A stretch of 64,000 bases of DNA from Pedomonas sp051304405 (GTDB taxonomy: Bacteria; Pseudomonadota; Alphaproteobacteria; Sphingomonadales; Sphingomonadaceae): contig NZ_JBPPGG010000007.1 of the NCBI RefSeq assembly GCF_051304405.1, forward strand, positions 43,835 to 107,834, given 5' to 3'. The notes below the pieces were generated by a model. It saw only the letters and a list, made by a program, of their open reading frames with translations, did no database searches and was not told the DNA's origin. Positions 8,451 through 16,226 of the stretch are shown here, in pieces (position 1 is the first letter of the stretch; each line of letters starts with the position of its first letter). Both the position numbers and the translations under genes were made by a program.

Positions 8451-9458
8451 ATGACTGTGATGACCATTCGCGAGGCGATCTCGCGCACGCTGTACAGCGA
8501 AATGGAGCGCAACCCCGACGTGATCATGCTCGGGGAGGATCTGGTGGGCGGCAACGGCACCCCGGGCGGTCCCGAGGCCATTGGCGGCATCTGGAGCACC
8601 TCGACCGGCTTCTATGAGCGGTTCGGCCCGGATCGGGTGATCGACACGCCGATCAGCGAGAGCGCCATTGTCGGCGCGGCGGCGGGTGCGGCGCTGGCGG
8701 GCAAACGCCCGGTCGCCGAGCTGATGTTCGCGGACTTCGTCGGCGTCTGCCTTGACCAGCTGTGGAACCAGATGGCCAAGTTCCGCTACATGTTCGGCGG
8801 CAAGACCGACTGCCCGGCGGTGGTGCGCCTTGTCTACGGCGCGGGCATGAACGCGGCCGCCCAGCACAGCCAGGCGGTCTATTCCATGCTCACCTCCATT
8901 CCGGGCCTCAAGGTGGTGATGCCGGCCACCCCGGCGGACGCCAAGGGCCTGCTGCTGTCGGCGCTGCGCGGCCGCGACCCGGTGATGTTCTTCGAGCACA
9001 AGGCGCTCTACACGGTGAAGGGCGAGGTGCCGGATGAGGACTACCTGATCCCGTTCGGCCACGCGCGCGTGACCCGCGAGGGCCAGGACGTGACCATCGT
9101 CACCTGCGGCCAGATGGTCGGCTTCTCCGAGCGGGCCGCCGATGCGCTGGCGCAGGACGGCATTTCCTGCGACGTGATCGACCTGCGCACCACCAGCCCG
9201 CTGGATGAGGACGCCATTCTCGACTCCGTCGAGGCGACCGGCCGTCTGGTGATCGTGGAGGAAAGCCCGCCGCGCTGCTCGCTGGCGACGGACATCGCCG
9301 CGCTGGTGGCCAACAAGGCCTTCTCCAGCCTGAAGGCGCCCATCGAGATGGTCACGCCGCCGCATACGCCAATTCCGTTTGCGCGGGAGCTGGAGCGCGC
9401 CTACCTGCCGTCGCCGGAGAAGATCGAGGCGGCTGTCCGCAAGACCCTGGCCTACTGA
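8451..9458 (+). CDS. 2-oxoacid/acetoin dehydrogenase E1 component, beta subunit
   Basis: E1 beta of 335 residues, with the transketolase pyrimidine-binding domain in the N-terminal half (MTIREAISRTLYSEMERN, DTPISESAIVGAAAGAAL, ELMFADFVG) and the transketolase C-terminal domain after about residue 200 (VTIVTCGQMV, DLRTTSPLDEDAI, RLVIVEE). The Glu in ISES matches the residue that activates ThDP in this family. It forms a heterotetramer with the upstream E1 alpha. GGGGGGGAAGG precedes the ATG, and the stop is 11 bases before the E2 GTG. Confidence 0.93.
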   Translation: MTVMTIREAISRTLYSEMERNPDVIMLGEDLVGGNGTPGGPEAIGGIWSTSTGFYERFGPDRVIDTPISESAIVGAAAGAALAGKRPVAELMFADFVGVCLDQLWNQMAKFRYMFGGKTDCPAVVRLVYGAGMNAAAQHSQAVYSMLTSIPGLKVVMPATPADAKGLLLSALRGRDPVMFFEHKALYTVKGEVPDEDYLIPFGHARVTREGQDVTIVTCGQMVGFSERAADALAQDGISCDVIDLRTTSPLDEDAILDSVEATGRLVIVEESPPRCSLATDIAALVANKAFSSLKAPIEMVTPPHTPIPFARELERAYLPSPEKIEAAVRKTLAY

Positions 9459-9469
9459 GGAGGGACGGC

Positions 9470-10906
9470 GTGAGCAAAGTCCAAGCCTTCACGATGCCCA
9501 AATGGGGCATCGAAATGTCGGAAGGCCATTTGGCCGAGTGGATGGTCAAGGAGGGCGAGTCCTTCACCAAGGGCCAGGTGCTGGCGCTGGTGGAAACCGA
9601 CAAGATCACCAACGAGATCGAGGCCGAGCAGGACGGCGTGATCCGCCGCATTCTGGCGCCTGCGGGCGGCACCTATGCGGTCGGCGAGCTGCTGGCGGTC
9701 ATGGCGCCCGCTGACGTGCCCGACAGCGAGGTGGACGCGTTCATCGCGAGCTTCAAGCCGGCGGACACCCGCATGGCGGCGGCCAGCGGTCAGAAGGCGG
9801 AAGCAAAGCCGGCTGCGGCACCTGCCGCGCCCGCGGCGGCTCCGGCTGCGGCACCGGCCCCGAAGGCCGTGCATATTCCGGAGGATCTGGCCATCAGCCC
9901 GCAGGCGCGTCTGCGCGCCGCCGAGCTTCAGGTGGATGTTACCAGGATCAAGGGCTCGGGCCGCAACGGCCGCATCACCGCGCAGGACGTGGAAATCGCC
10001 GCGCGGCCGCCCCGCGCCGTCGGCGGCGGCGCGCCGGTCTCGATCGCGCCGACCACGGCCGATTACGAGGATGTGTTCGCCTCGCCCATGGCCAAGCGTC
10101 TGGCGGTCATGCACGGGGTGGACCTGCGGAGCCTTCAGGGCAGCGGCCCGCGCGGGCGCATCCGCAAGTGCGATGTGCTGGCGGCGGTCGAGGCGGCCGG
10201 CGGACGCCGCGCCGTGCCGTCGGGCGAGGTGCAGGTCATCCGCATGACCCCCATGCGCAAGACCATCGCGCGCCGGCTCACCGAGTCCAAGCAGAACGTG
10301 CCGCACTTCTATGTGCGGGTGCAGGCCCGCGCCGACCGGCTGGTCGAGGTGCGGCGCATCGCCAACCTGGCGCTCGGCGCCAAGGCGAGCATCAACGACT
10401 ATCTGGTCAAGGCCTGCGCGCTGGCGCTCACCCGGGTGCCGGAGGTCAACATCCAGGTGCACGGCGACGAGATCCACCGCTTCCCCAACGCGGACATCTC
10501 GATCGCGGTGGCGACCCCCAAGGGTCTGCTCACCCCGGTCGTCCGCGCGGCGGACCTCAAGTCCATCCCGGAGATCGCCGCCGAGACCCGCGCGCTGATC
10601 GACCGGGCCCAGGCGGGCCGGCTTCAGGCGCACGAGTTCGAGGGCGGCAGCTTTTCGCTCTCCAACCTCGGCATGTTCGGCATCGACCAGTTCGACGCAA
10701 TCATCAACCCGCCGCAGGGCGCCATTCTCGCGGTGGGTGCGGTGCGCCCGCAGCCGATCGAGGAAAACGGCGCGCTGCGGATGGTGCCGATGATCAGCCT
10801 GTCCCTGTCCTGCGACCATCGCGCCATCGACGGCGCGGACGGCGCGCGGTTCCTGGCGACCCTGCGCGAGATCATCGAAGCGCCGGAGCAGCTGCTGGAG
10901 CGCTGA
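9470..10906 (+). CDS. Dihydrolipoamide acyltransferase (E2) with two subunit-binding domains
   Basis: E2 core of a 2-oxoacid dehydrogenase complex, 478 residues. Order of domains: lipoyl domain (about 3-79, with the lipoylated Lys in ETDKI at residue 45), an Ala/Pro linker, a first peripheral subunit-binding domain (about 143-177, SPQARLRAAE...GRNGRI), a second one (about 204-241, ASPMAKRLA...GPRGRI), and the catalytic domain with DHRAIDGAD (His about 450). Two subunit-binding domains with one lipoyl domain is unusual; one is the norm. The GTG start is supported by GAGGAGGGA upstream. It is the third gene of the E1 alpha-E1 beta-E2 operon; the matching E3 lies 7 kb downstream. Confidence 0.93.
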   Translation: MSKVQAFTMPKWGIEMSEGHLAEWMVKEGESFTKGQVLALVETDKITNEIEAEQDGVIRRILAPAGGTYAVGELLAVMAPADVPDSEVDAFIASFKPADTRMAAASGQKAEAKPAAAPAAPAAAPAAAPAPKAVHIPEDLAISPQARLRAAELQVDVTRIKGSGRNGRITAQDVEIAARPPRAVGGGAPVSIAPTTADYEDVFASPMAKRLAVMHGVDLRSLQGSGPRGRIRKCDVLAAVEAAGGRRAVPSGEVQVIRMTPMRKTIARRLTESKQNVPHFYVRVQARADRLVEVRRIANLALGAKASINDYLVKACALALTRVPEVNIQVHGDEIHRFPNADISIAVATPKGLLTPVVRAADLKSIPEIAAETRALIDRAQAGRLQAHEFEGGSFSLSNLGMFGIDQFDAIINPPQGAILAVGAVRPQPIEENGALRMVPMISLSLSCDHRAIDGADGARFLATLREIIEAPEQLLER

Positions 10907-10965
10907 GACGCGATATCCGGGCCGGTCAGGGGCCGGCCCGGAGGATCGTTCGATCAATCGAAAAT

Positions 10966-11013
10966 GGAAAAGGCGGTCTGGCTGTCCCGTGGGGGGAGGC
11001 CAGGCCGCCTTTT
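10966..11013. terminator. Terminator between convergent E2 and SnoaL-like genes
   Basis: A long stem formed by GGAAAAGGCGGTCTGGC and GCCAGGCCGCCTTTT around a 16-base loop, with A-rich and T-rich flanks, so it can work in both directions. Confidence 0.75.
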
Positions 11014-11032
11014 CGATTCCGGCCGGCTCAGC

Positions 11033-11443
11033 TCAGGCGGCGCGCTGCGCCGCGGCCCGCTGCACCTGTTCCGGGTTGAAGTAGTAGGGCACGATCTCGC
11101 AGCACTTGCCGTCCTCGCGGAACCGCATGGTCTCCACAAGGGGAATGGCCTCGCCGCTTTCCAGCACAAGGCTGAGCAGCACCATCACGCGGTTCTCGCC
11201 CGCGGTGATGGCATGGATGTCGAGGCCCTTGACCGGCAGCATGCCCATCACCTTGGTGTAGAGCTCCTTGAGGGCATTGCGGCCGCGATAGGTGCCGCCG
11301 TAGGGCAGGCAGTCCGCCTCCCGGGCCTCGAAGTCGTCGGTCAGCATGTCGGCGGCGGCCTCCCAGTTGCCGCTGCCGGTGGCCTCGTACATCGCCCGGG
11401 TCAGGGCGATATTGCGTTCGTTGCGGGCGTGCTCGTCGCTCAT
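11033..11443 (-). CDS. SnoaL-like/NTF2-fold protein
   Basis: Small cone-shaped NTF2-like protein of 136 residues. It has the typical helix start (NIALTRAMYEATGSGNWEAAADMLTDDFE), a middle GTYRGRNALKELY stretch and a C-terminal sheet (VMVLLSLVLESGEAIPLVETMRF is the beta-hairpin region). Members include steroid isomerases, dehydratases and cyclases, so a role as a hydratase or isomerase in the neighbouring pathway is plausible but unproven. GGGGAGGAAAG precedes the ATG. It is divergent from the SDR operon. Confidence 0.8.
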   Translation of the reverse strand: MSDEHARNERNIALTRAMYEATGSGNWEAAADMLTDDFEAREADCLPYGGTYRGRNALKELYTKVMGMLPVKGLDIHAITAGENRVMVLLSLVLESGEAIPLVETMRFREDGKCCEIVPYYFNPEQVQRAAAQRAA

Positions 11444-11690
11444 CGGCTTTCCTCCCCTTGTCTATGCTCTGAAGCCCTGGAAGCTTCCTGTGTTCCGCGC
11501 CGCAATGGACCTATCGGTTTGGCTAGTGTGCGCACGTCGCGCCCCGCCCCCATAGTGAACCGGTTCTTGTGCAGGCCCTGCGACTTGCCATTCCGGGTTC
11601 CCGCTGGGATGATCCGTGGCAGCGGGGCCGGGCGGTGTGGACGAGGCGACAAGGCCCGCCATGCGAAATACTGTATCAGGGGGAGTATCA

Positions 11691-12473
11691 ATGACGGGTT
11701 CAATGAACGGCAAGGTCGGTCTGGTCACGGGAGGCACGTCCGGCATCGGCGAGGCGGTGGTGCGCGCCTTCGCGGCGGCGGGCGGCAAGGTGCTGTTCAC
11801 CGGCTCGAACCAGACGGCGGCCGATCGCATCTGCGCCGAGACCGGCGCGGTGTTCGTGCGCCATGATGCCTCCGATGCGGCGGGCTGGAGCGCGGTGATG
11901 GCGGAGATCGACCGCCAGTTCGGCCGCCTCGACATGGCGTTCGCCAACGCGGGCATCAACCACGGCGACAGCGATATCGAGACGGTGCCGCTGGAAGCCT
12001 GGAACCGCATTTTCGAGGTGAACGTTACCGGCACCATGCTCACCTGCCAGCATGCGATTGCCGCGATGAAGAAAAATCCGGGCGGTCCGGGCGGCTCGAT
12101 CATCATCAATTCGTCGGTGACCGGCATGGTGGGTCTGCCGGATGACGCGGCCTACACCGCCACCAAGGGGGCGGTGCGGTCGCTGGCAAAGTCCATTGCC
12201 ATTCACTGCGCGCGCAAGAAGTACAACATCCGCTGCAACAGCATTCACCCCGGCATCACCGAGACGGCGACGATCAAGCGCGCCATCGAGGAGCAGGCCG
12301 ACGCGGCGGCGGCGCGCGCCTTTCTGGAAAGCGTCTCTCCGCTGGGCCGTCTCGGCCGGCCGGAGGAGATCGCGGCGCTGGTGCTGTTCCTGGCGTCTGA
12401 TCAATCTTCATTCATCACGGGCGCGGAAATGGTCATCGACGGTGGTTCGATTGCCGGCTTCTCGGGCGTCTGA
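11691..12473 (+). CDS. Short-chain dehydrogenase/reductase
   Basis: NAD(P)-dependent SDR of 260 residues. The cofactor motif TGGTSGIG (about residues 13-20), NAG, the catalytic Ser in INSSVTG and YTATK (YxxxK) are all present, and a C-terminal IDGGS completes the classical type. It probably oxidises or reduces a hydroxyl on the pathway intermediate. The ATG at 11691 is chosen because AGGGGGGAG precedes it; the frame is open further upstream without a good site. It starts a likely operon with a second SDR 23 bases downstream and a ThuA-like gene. Confidence 0.92.
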   Translation: MTGSMNGKVGLVTGGTSGIGEAVVRAFAAAGGKVLFTGSNQTAADRICAETGAVFVRHDASDAAGWSAVMAEIDRQFGRLDMAFANAGINHGDSDIETVPLEAWNRIFEVNVTGTMLTCQHAIAAMKKNPGGPGGSIIINSSVTGMVGLPDDAAYTATKGAVRSLAKSIAIHCARKKYNIRCNSIHPGITETATIKRAIEEQADAAAARAFLESVSPLGRLGRPEEIAALVLFLASDQSSFITGAEMVIDGGSIAGFSGV

Positions 12474-12496
12474 GCACAGTTTCAGGAGGAATTGAC

Positions 12497-13255
12497 ATGG
12501 ATCTGGGTCTGGCTGGCAAGAAGGTACTGGTCACGGGTTCGACGCGCGGCATCGGCCGCCGCATCGTCGAGACCATGCTGGCGGAAGGCGCGTCGGTCGC
12601 CATCGGCGCCCGCAGCGCCGACGAGGTGAAGACCGCGCTCGGCGAGCTGAGCGGCCGCGGCAAGGTGGTGGGCGCGGCTGTCGACGTGGCGAACGCCGAG
12701 AGCTATCGCGCCTGGATTTCCTCCATGGCGGAGCAGCTGGGCGGCATTGACGTGTTCGTCCACAACGTCTCGGCCGGCGGCGGCATGGAAGGCGAGGCGA
12801 GCTGGTACAAGTGCTTCGAGGCGGACGTGATGGGCGCGGTGCGCGGCGTCGAGACCTCCACGCCCTGGCTCGAGAAGTCGGAGGCGGGCGCGGTGGTGTT
12901 CCTCGGCACCACGGCGGCGGTCGAGACCTTCATGGCGCCCATGGCCTACAATGCGCTGAAGGCGGGTCTCATCACCTATGCCAAGCAGCTGAGCCAGGAG
13001 TTCATGAAGAAGGGCATCCGAGTCAACGTGGTCTCGCCGGGCCCGATCAAGTTCGCGGGCGGCGCGTGGGACCACATCGAGCAGCAGATGCCCGATCTCT
13101 ACGCGGCCCATGTGGCCCAGCAGCCGAGCGGCCGCCTGGGCGCGCCGGAAGAGGTGGCCCGCGCCGTCACGTTCCTGGCGAGCCCGGCGGCGAGCTGGAT
13201 CACCGGCGTCAACCTGGTGGTGGACGGCGGCTACACCAAGCGCGTCCAGTTCTGA
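12497..13255 (+). CDS. Short-chain dehydrogenase/reductase
   Basis: SDR of 252 residues with TGSTRGIG, HNVSAGG in place of NNAG, a threonine-rich catalytic strand (VVFLGTTAAVE, so the usual catalytic Ser is replaced by Thr) and YNALK. The C-terminal VDGGYTKRVQF is typical. CAGGAGGAATTGAC precedes the ATG. It is the second gene in the SDR-SDR-ThuA operon. Substrate unknown. Confidence 0.92.
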   Translation: MDLGLAGKKVLVTGSTRGIGRRIVETMLAEGASVAIGARSADEVKTALGELSGRGKVVGAAVDVANAESYRAWISSMAEQLGGIDVFVHNVSAGGGMEGEASWYKCFEADVMGAVRGVETSTPWLEKSEAGAVVFLGTTAAVETFMAPMAYNALKAGLITYAKQLSQEFMKKGIRVNVVSPGPIKFAGGAWDHIEQQMPDLYAAHVAQQPSGRLGAPEEVARAVTFLASPAASWITGVNLVVDGGYTKRVQF

Positions 13256-13279
13256 TCGCGGGCACGGGGAGGCAACGGC

Positions 13280-14119
13280 ATGAGCGATGGCACCACCCCC
13301 GAGCGGGGGCGCATCAATTGCGTCCTCGTCGCCTCGGGCAAATGGCACGACATCGACTTCGCCCGGCTTGAGCTGCTCAAGCTGCTGGCGGAGGACGATC
13401 GCATCCGCGTGCGGGTGTTCGAGGACTACGAGAACATCGCGGCCATCGAGGCGGCGGATTTCCTCGTCAGCTACACCTGCGACGTGGTGCCGAGCGTGGC
13501 GGCGCAGGAGGCCATTCGCGCCTGGCTGGAGCGGGGCGGGCGCTGGTATGCCCTGCATGGCACCAACTCGCTGATCCGCATGGTCTCGAACGGCGAGTTC
13601 GACACGCCGCGCTGGGCCCCGCTGTTCAGCGAGACGCTGGGCTCCATGTTCGTCGCCCACCCGCCGATCGAGCCGTACACCGTGACGGTGGCCGATCCCA
13701 CCCACCCGCTGGTGGAGGGGGTGGAGCCGTTCGAGACCACGGACGAGCTGTATCTCATGGAGACCTACGGGCATCTCCACGTGCTGCTCGAGACCGAGTT
13801 CGGCGGCGAGGCGCCCGGCTTCGTCAACCACACCTGGGAGCACGGCAAGCACCCGGTGTTCTACCTGCATCCGGTGGGCAAGGGCGAGGTGCTCTACCTG
13901 ACCCTCGGCCACTGCCGCGGCCATTACGACATGCAGCCGCTGCTGGACTACTGGCCGACGGTGGACCGCTGCGCGTGGAACCTGCCGGTGTTCTACACCC
14001 TCCTGCGCCGGGGCATTGCCTGGGCCAAGGAGGCGCGGCCGGAGCGGCCGATGACCGAGGCGGAAACCCTCGAGGCGATCCGCCAGACCGTCGAGGCCAA
14101 CCGCCGGCCGACCGGCTGA
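13280..14119 (+). CDS. ThuA-like domain protein
   Basis: Protein of 279 residues with the ThuA-like (class I glutamine-amidotransferase-like) fold: a central beta strand INCVLVASGKWHDIDFA, FLVSYTCDVVPS, the RGGRWYALHGTNS stretch, and the conserved end FYLHPVGKGEVLYLTLGH. ThuA was named for trehalose utilisation, but the family is broad and many members lie in catabolic operons of other compounds. It follows the two SDR genes by 24 bases and is closed by a terminator. No signal peptide is seen. Biochemical role unknown. Confidence 0.85.
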   Translation: MSDGTTPERGRINCVLVASGKWHDIDFARLELLKLLAEDDRIRVRVFEDYENIAAIEAADFLVSYTCDVVPSVAAQEAIRAWLERGGRWYALHGTNSLIRMVSNGEFDTPRWAPLFSETLGSMFVAHPPIEPYTVTVADPTHPLVEGVEPFETTDELYLMETYGHLHVLLETEFGGEAPGFVNHTWEHGKHPVFYLHPVGKGEVLYLTLGHCRGHYDMQPLLDYWPTVDRCAWNLPVFYTLLRRGIAWAKEARPERPMTEAETLEAIRQTVEANRRPTG

Positions 14120-14151
14120 GAAGGCCGCTTCACAACAGGGGGGAAACAGGA

Positions 14152-14182
14152 AGACCCCGGCCGATCGGCCGGGGTCTTTTTT
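14152..14182 (+). terminator. Terminator of the SDR-SDR-ThuA operon
   Basis: A perfect, nearly loopless GC stem (AGACCCCGGCC with GGCCGGGGTCT) followed by six T residues. Confidence 0.93.
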
Positions 14183-14248
14183 GGTGTGTGCGTCCTGTGA
14201 TTTTTTTGCCCCCGCTGCCGGTGCCGGTCGCGGGGGCGTTGTTTTGGC

Positions 14249-14785
14249 TCAGCCGCCGATCGGGCGCAGCGGGTTGGTGCCGTCCCAGTCGCGCGCGGCG
14301 TTGCGGATGGTGTCGAACGCGCCCCGGGTTTCCTCCGCGATCTCGATCAGCTCCAGGATCGAACCCGGCCCGCCGCCCGTGTCCACGTACAGCGCCTCGA
14401 CGCCCGGCGCGCGGCCTTCCTGGAGAATGGTCGCGCCCGCCTCAAGGCAGACCGCCCGCGCCTTCTTCAGGTCCGGCACCACGATGCAGGTGTGGTGCAG
14501 GCCGTCGAGCCCGGCATCGCGCCACTGCTTGTAGATCGACGGGCTGTCGTTGTGCTGCTGGATGAGTTCGATCTGGATATCGTTCCAGTAGGCAATGGCC
14601 ACGGAGAACACCGCGTCGGTGGGCTGACCCTTGTACTTGAAGTCCTCCATGGTCATGTGGTCGAACAGGAAGAAGGGGCCGACGCCCATCGTCTCGGTCC
14701 AGTAGCGCAGCGCCGCGTCGAAATCGGCGGGCACATACGCCAGCTGCATCACCTCGCCGAGGGCAGAAATCGGTCCTTTTGCCAT
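14249..14785 (-). CDS. VOC (glyoxalase/epimerase-fold) family protein
   Basis: Protein of 178 residues in the vicinal-oxygen-chelate superfamily, which uses paired beta-alpha-beta-beta-beta units to bind a metal. Visible elements are the first-strand segment MQLAYVPADFDAALRYW, a GVGPFF turn, IQIELIQQHND and the LHHTCIVVPDLKKA stretch that provides a metal-ligand His. It resembles the methylmalonyl-CoA epimerase/ring-cleavage-like branch found next to Rieske oxygenases. A GTG 15 bases upstream is open, but the ATG at 14785 sits at the right distance from GGAG. It is downstream of the Rieske oxygenase gene by 16 bases and co-transcribed. Confidence 0.87.
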   Translation of the reverse strand: MAKGPISALGEVMQLAYVPADFDAALRYWTETMGVGPFFLFDHMTMEDFKYKGQPTDAVFSVAIAYWNDIQIELIQQHNDSPSIYKQWRDAGLDGLHHTCIVVPDLKKARAVCLEAGATILQEGRAPGVEALYVDTGGGPGSILELIEIAEETRGAFDTIRNAARDWDGTNPLRPIGG

Positions 14786-14801
14786 ACTTGTTTTCTCCAC
14801 C

Positions 14802-15980
14802 TTACAGCACCGGCTTGGGGGCGCTGGGATCGTTGGCCAGATAGTAGTTCACCCACTTGTGGAAATACTGGTTGCCGCGCTCGTTCCGGCCGAAGACGAC
14901 CTCCTTGATGCCGCCGGATTCGAGCCCGCGCTGCACCTTGAGGCCGAGCTGGTAATCCTCCTCGTCCACCACGTCGCGCAGCCAGTCGACGGTCTCGATC
15001 AGCTTCTGCTTGTCCACGTCGTCGGCCGGGGGCGACGAGCGCACATAGTAGAGGATGGTGGTGTTGCGGTTCGGGGTCGGCCCGGGCAGCAGCTGGGCGA
15101 TCTGGGTGAACTCGGGCGCAACGAAAATCGACACGTTGGGGAACAGCGTCCGCACGAAGTCGTAGCCGTCGTTCTCGTGCTTCCACCACTCCTCGGGCGG
15201 CACGTTGCGCAGCTTCTCGTCGATGCCGCGCTGCGGGAAGCCGATGCGCAGGTGCGGGCCGTAGGCCTCGAAGTGCATCACGTTGGAGTAGGTGCGCTGG
15301 TTGATGGTCTCCGGGTGGGCGGCGGCGAAATGATAGCCTTCCAGGTAGCCGTCGTAGGCCACCTTCCAGTTGGCGCCCTGGATCACCCGCTGGCCGCAGT
15401 AATACCAGTTGGGGAAGTTGAACTGGTCCAGCTCATCGGCCATGCCGCCGAAGAACTCCTCGAAATTCACCTCCAGCCCCGGCGTCAGCACCACGAAGAT
15501 GAACCCGGCGCGCTCCCAGACCGGCAGCTGGGTGAGGCCGTGGGACTCCTTGTCCACCGGCCCGAACTTCTGGCCCTCGGCCACGCCGATGAGGCGGCCG
15601 TCGTTGCCGAAGGTCCAGCCGTGGTAGGGGCAGGAGAAGCGGCTGCAATTGCCCTGCGCCTCGGTCGTCAGCAGCATGCCGCGGTGGGTGCACACGTTGT
15701 ACATGGCCCGCAGGCTGCCGTCGGTCTGGCGGCTGATGATCAGCGGCTTGCCGAGGATCTCGATCGTCTTGAAATCACGCGGGTTCGGCAGCTCGTGGGA
15801 CAGGCCCGCAAAGATCGGCAACCGCTTGAAGATCAGGTCCATTTCCCGCTGCCACTGGTCGGGATCCAGATAGGCCTCCACCGGCACGGTCATCGTCTCG
15901 GCGGCCTGGTCGGTCTTGCCGTTGGCCACGTAGTCGAGCAGGTGTTCGACGGTTCTGTTGCAGCTTGCGCTGAAATCCAT
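14802..15980 (-). CDS. Rieske non-heme iron oxygenase, alpha subunit
   Basis: Ring-hydroxylating oxygenase of 392 residues that would insert oxygen into an aromatic or alicyclic ring. The Rieske cluster motif CTHRG...CPYHGW is complete (Cys97, His99, Cys117, His120). The mononuclear iron site appears as D210, H217 and H222 in DGYLEGYHFAAAH, with an Asp in EEDYQLG further on. GGGGAGGA lies 5 bases before the ATG at 15980; a GTG 18 bases upstream overlaps that site and is less likely. No reductase or ferredoxin gene is adjacent, so electron transfer must come from elsewhere. Its neighbours are a VOC protein and a divergent KstD-like flavoprotein. Confidence 0.94.
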   Translation of the reverse strand: MDFSASCNRTVEHLLDYVANGKTDQAAETMTVPVEAYLDPDQWQREMDLIFKRLPIFAGLSHELPNPRDFKTIEILGKPLIISRQTDGSLRAMYNVCTHRGMLLTTEAQGNCSRFSCPYHGWTFGNDGRLIGVAEGQKFGPVDKESHGLTQLPVWERAGFIFVVLTPGLEVNFEEFFGGMADELDQFNFPNWYYCGQRVIQGANWKVAYDGYLEGYHFAAAHPETINQRTYSNVMHFEAYGPHLRIGFPQRGIDEKLRNVPPEEWWKHENDGYDFVRTLFPNVSIFVAPEFTQIAQLLPGPTPNRNTTILYYVRSSPPADDVDKQKLIETVDWLRDVVDEEDYQLGLKVQRGLESGGIKEVVFGRNERGNQYFHKWVNYYLANDPSAPKPVL

Positions 15981-16226
15981 GTCTGTCCTCCCCGGCACAC
16001 ATCTTCTCTTTTAGAGCGTCAATTATACAAAACGAGGGGGGGCGCGAGCCTCACCAATAGGAGAGGTAGGCCCTACGGACCTGACAGATTTGCCAGTAGG
16101 GGGACCGCCCTCCGGCGGACATGCTTTTCCCCGGCCTGTCGCGCGAAACAGACGGGCGGACAGGCCCTTCGCATGCAGTTGTTTGCGACGGTTGTTTGCG
16201 ACGAAGGTCAGCCGGGGGAGGCAAGA

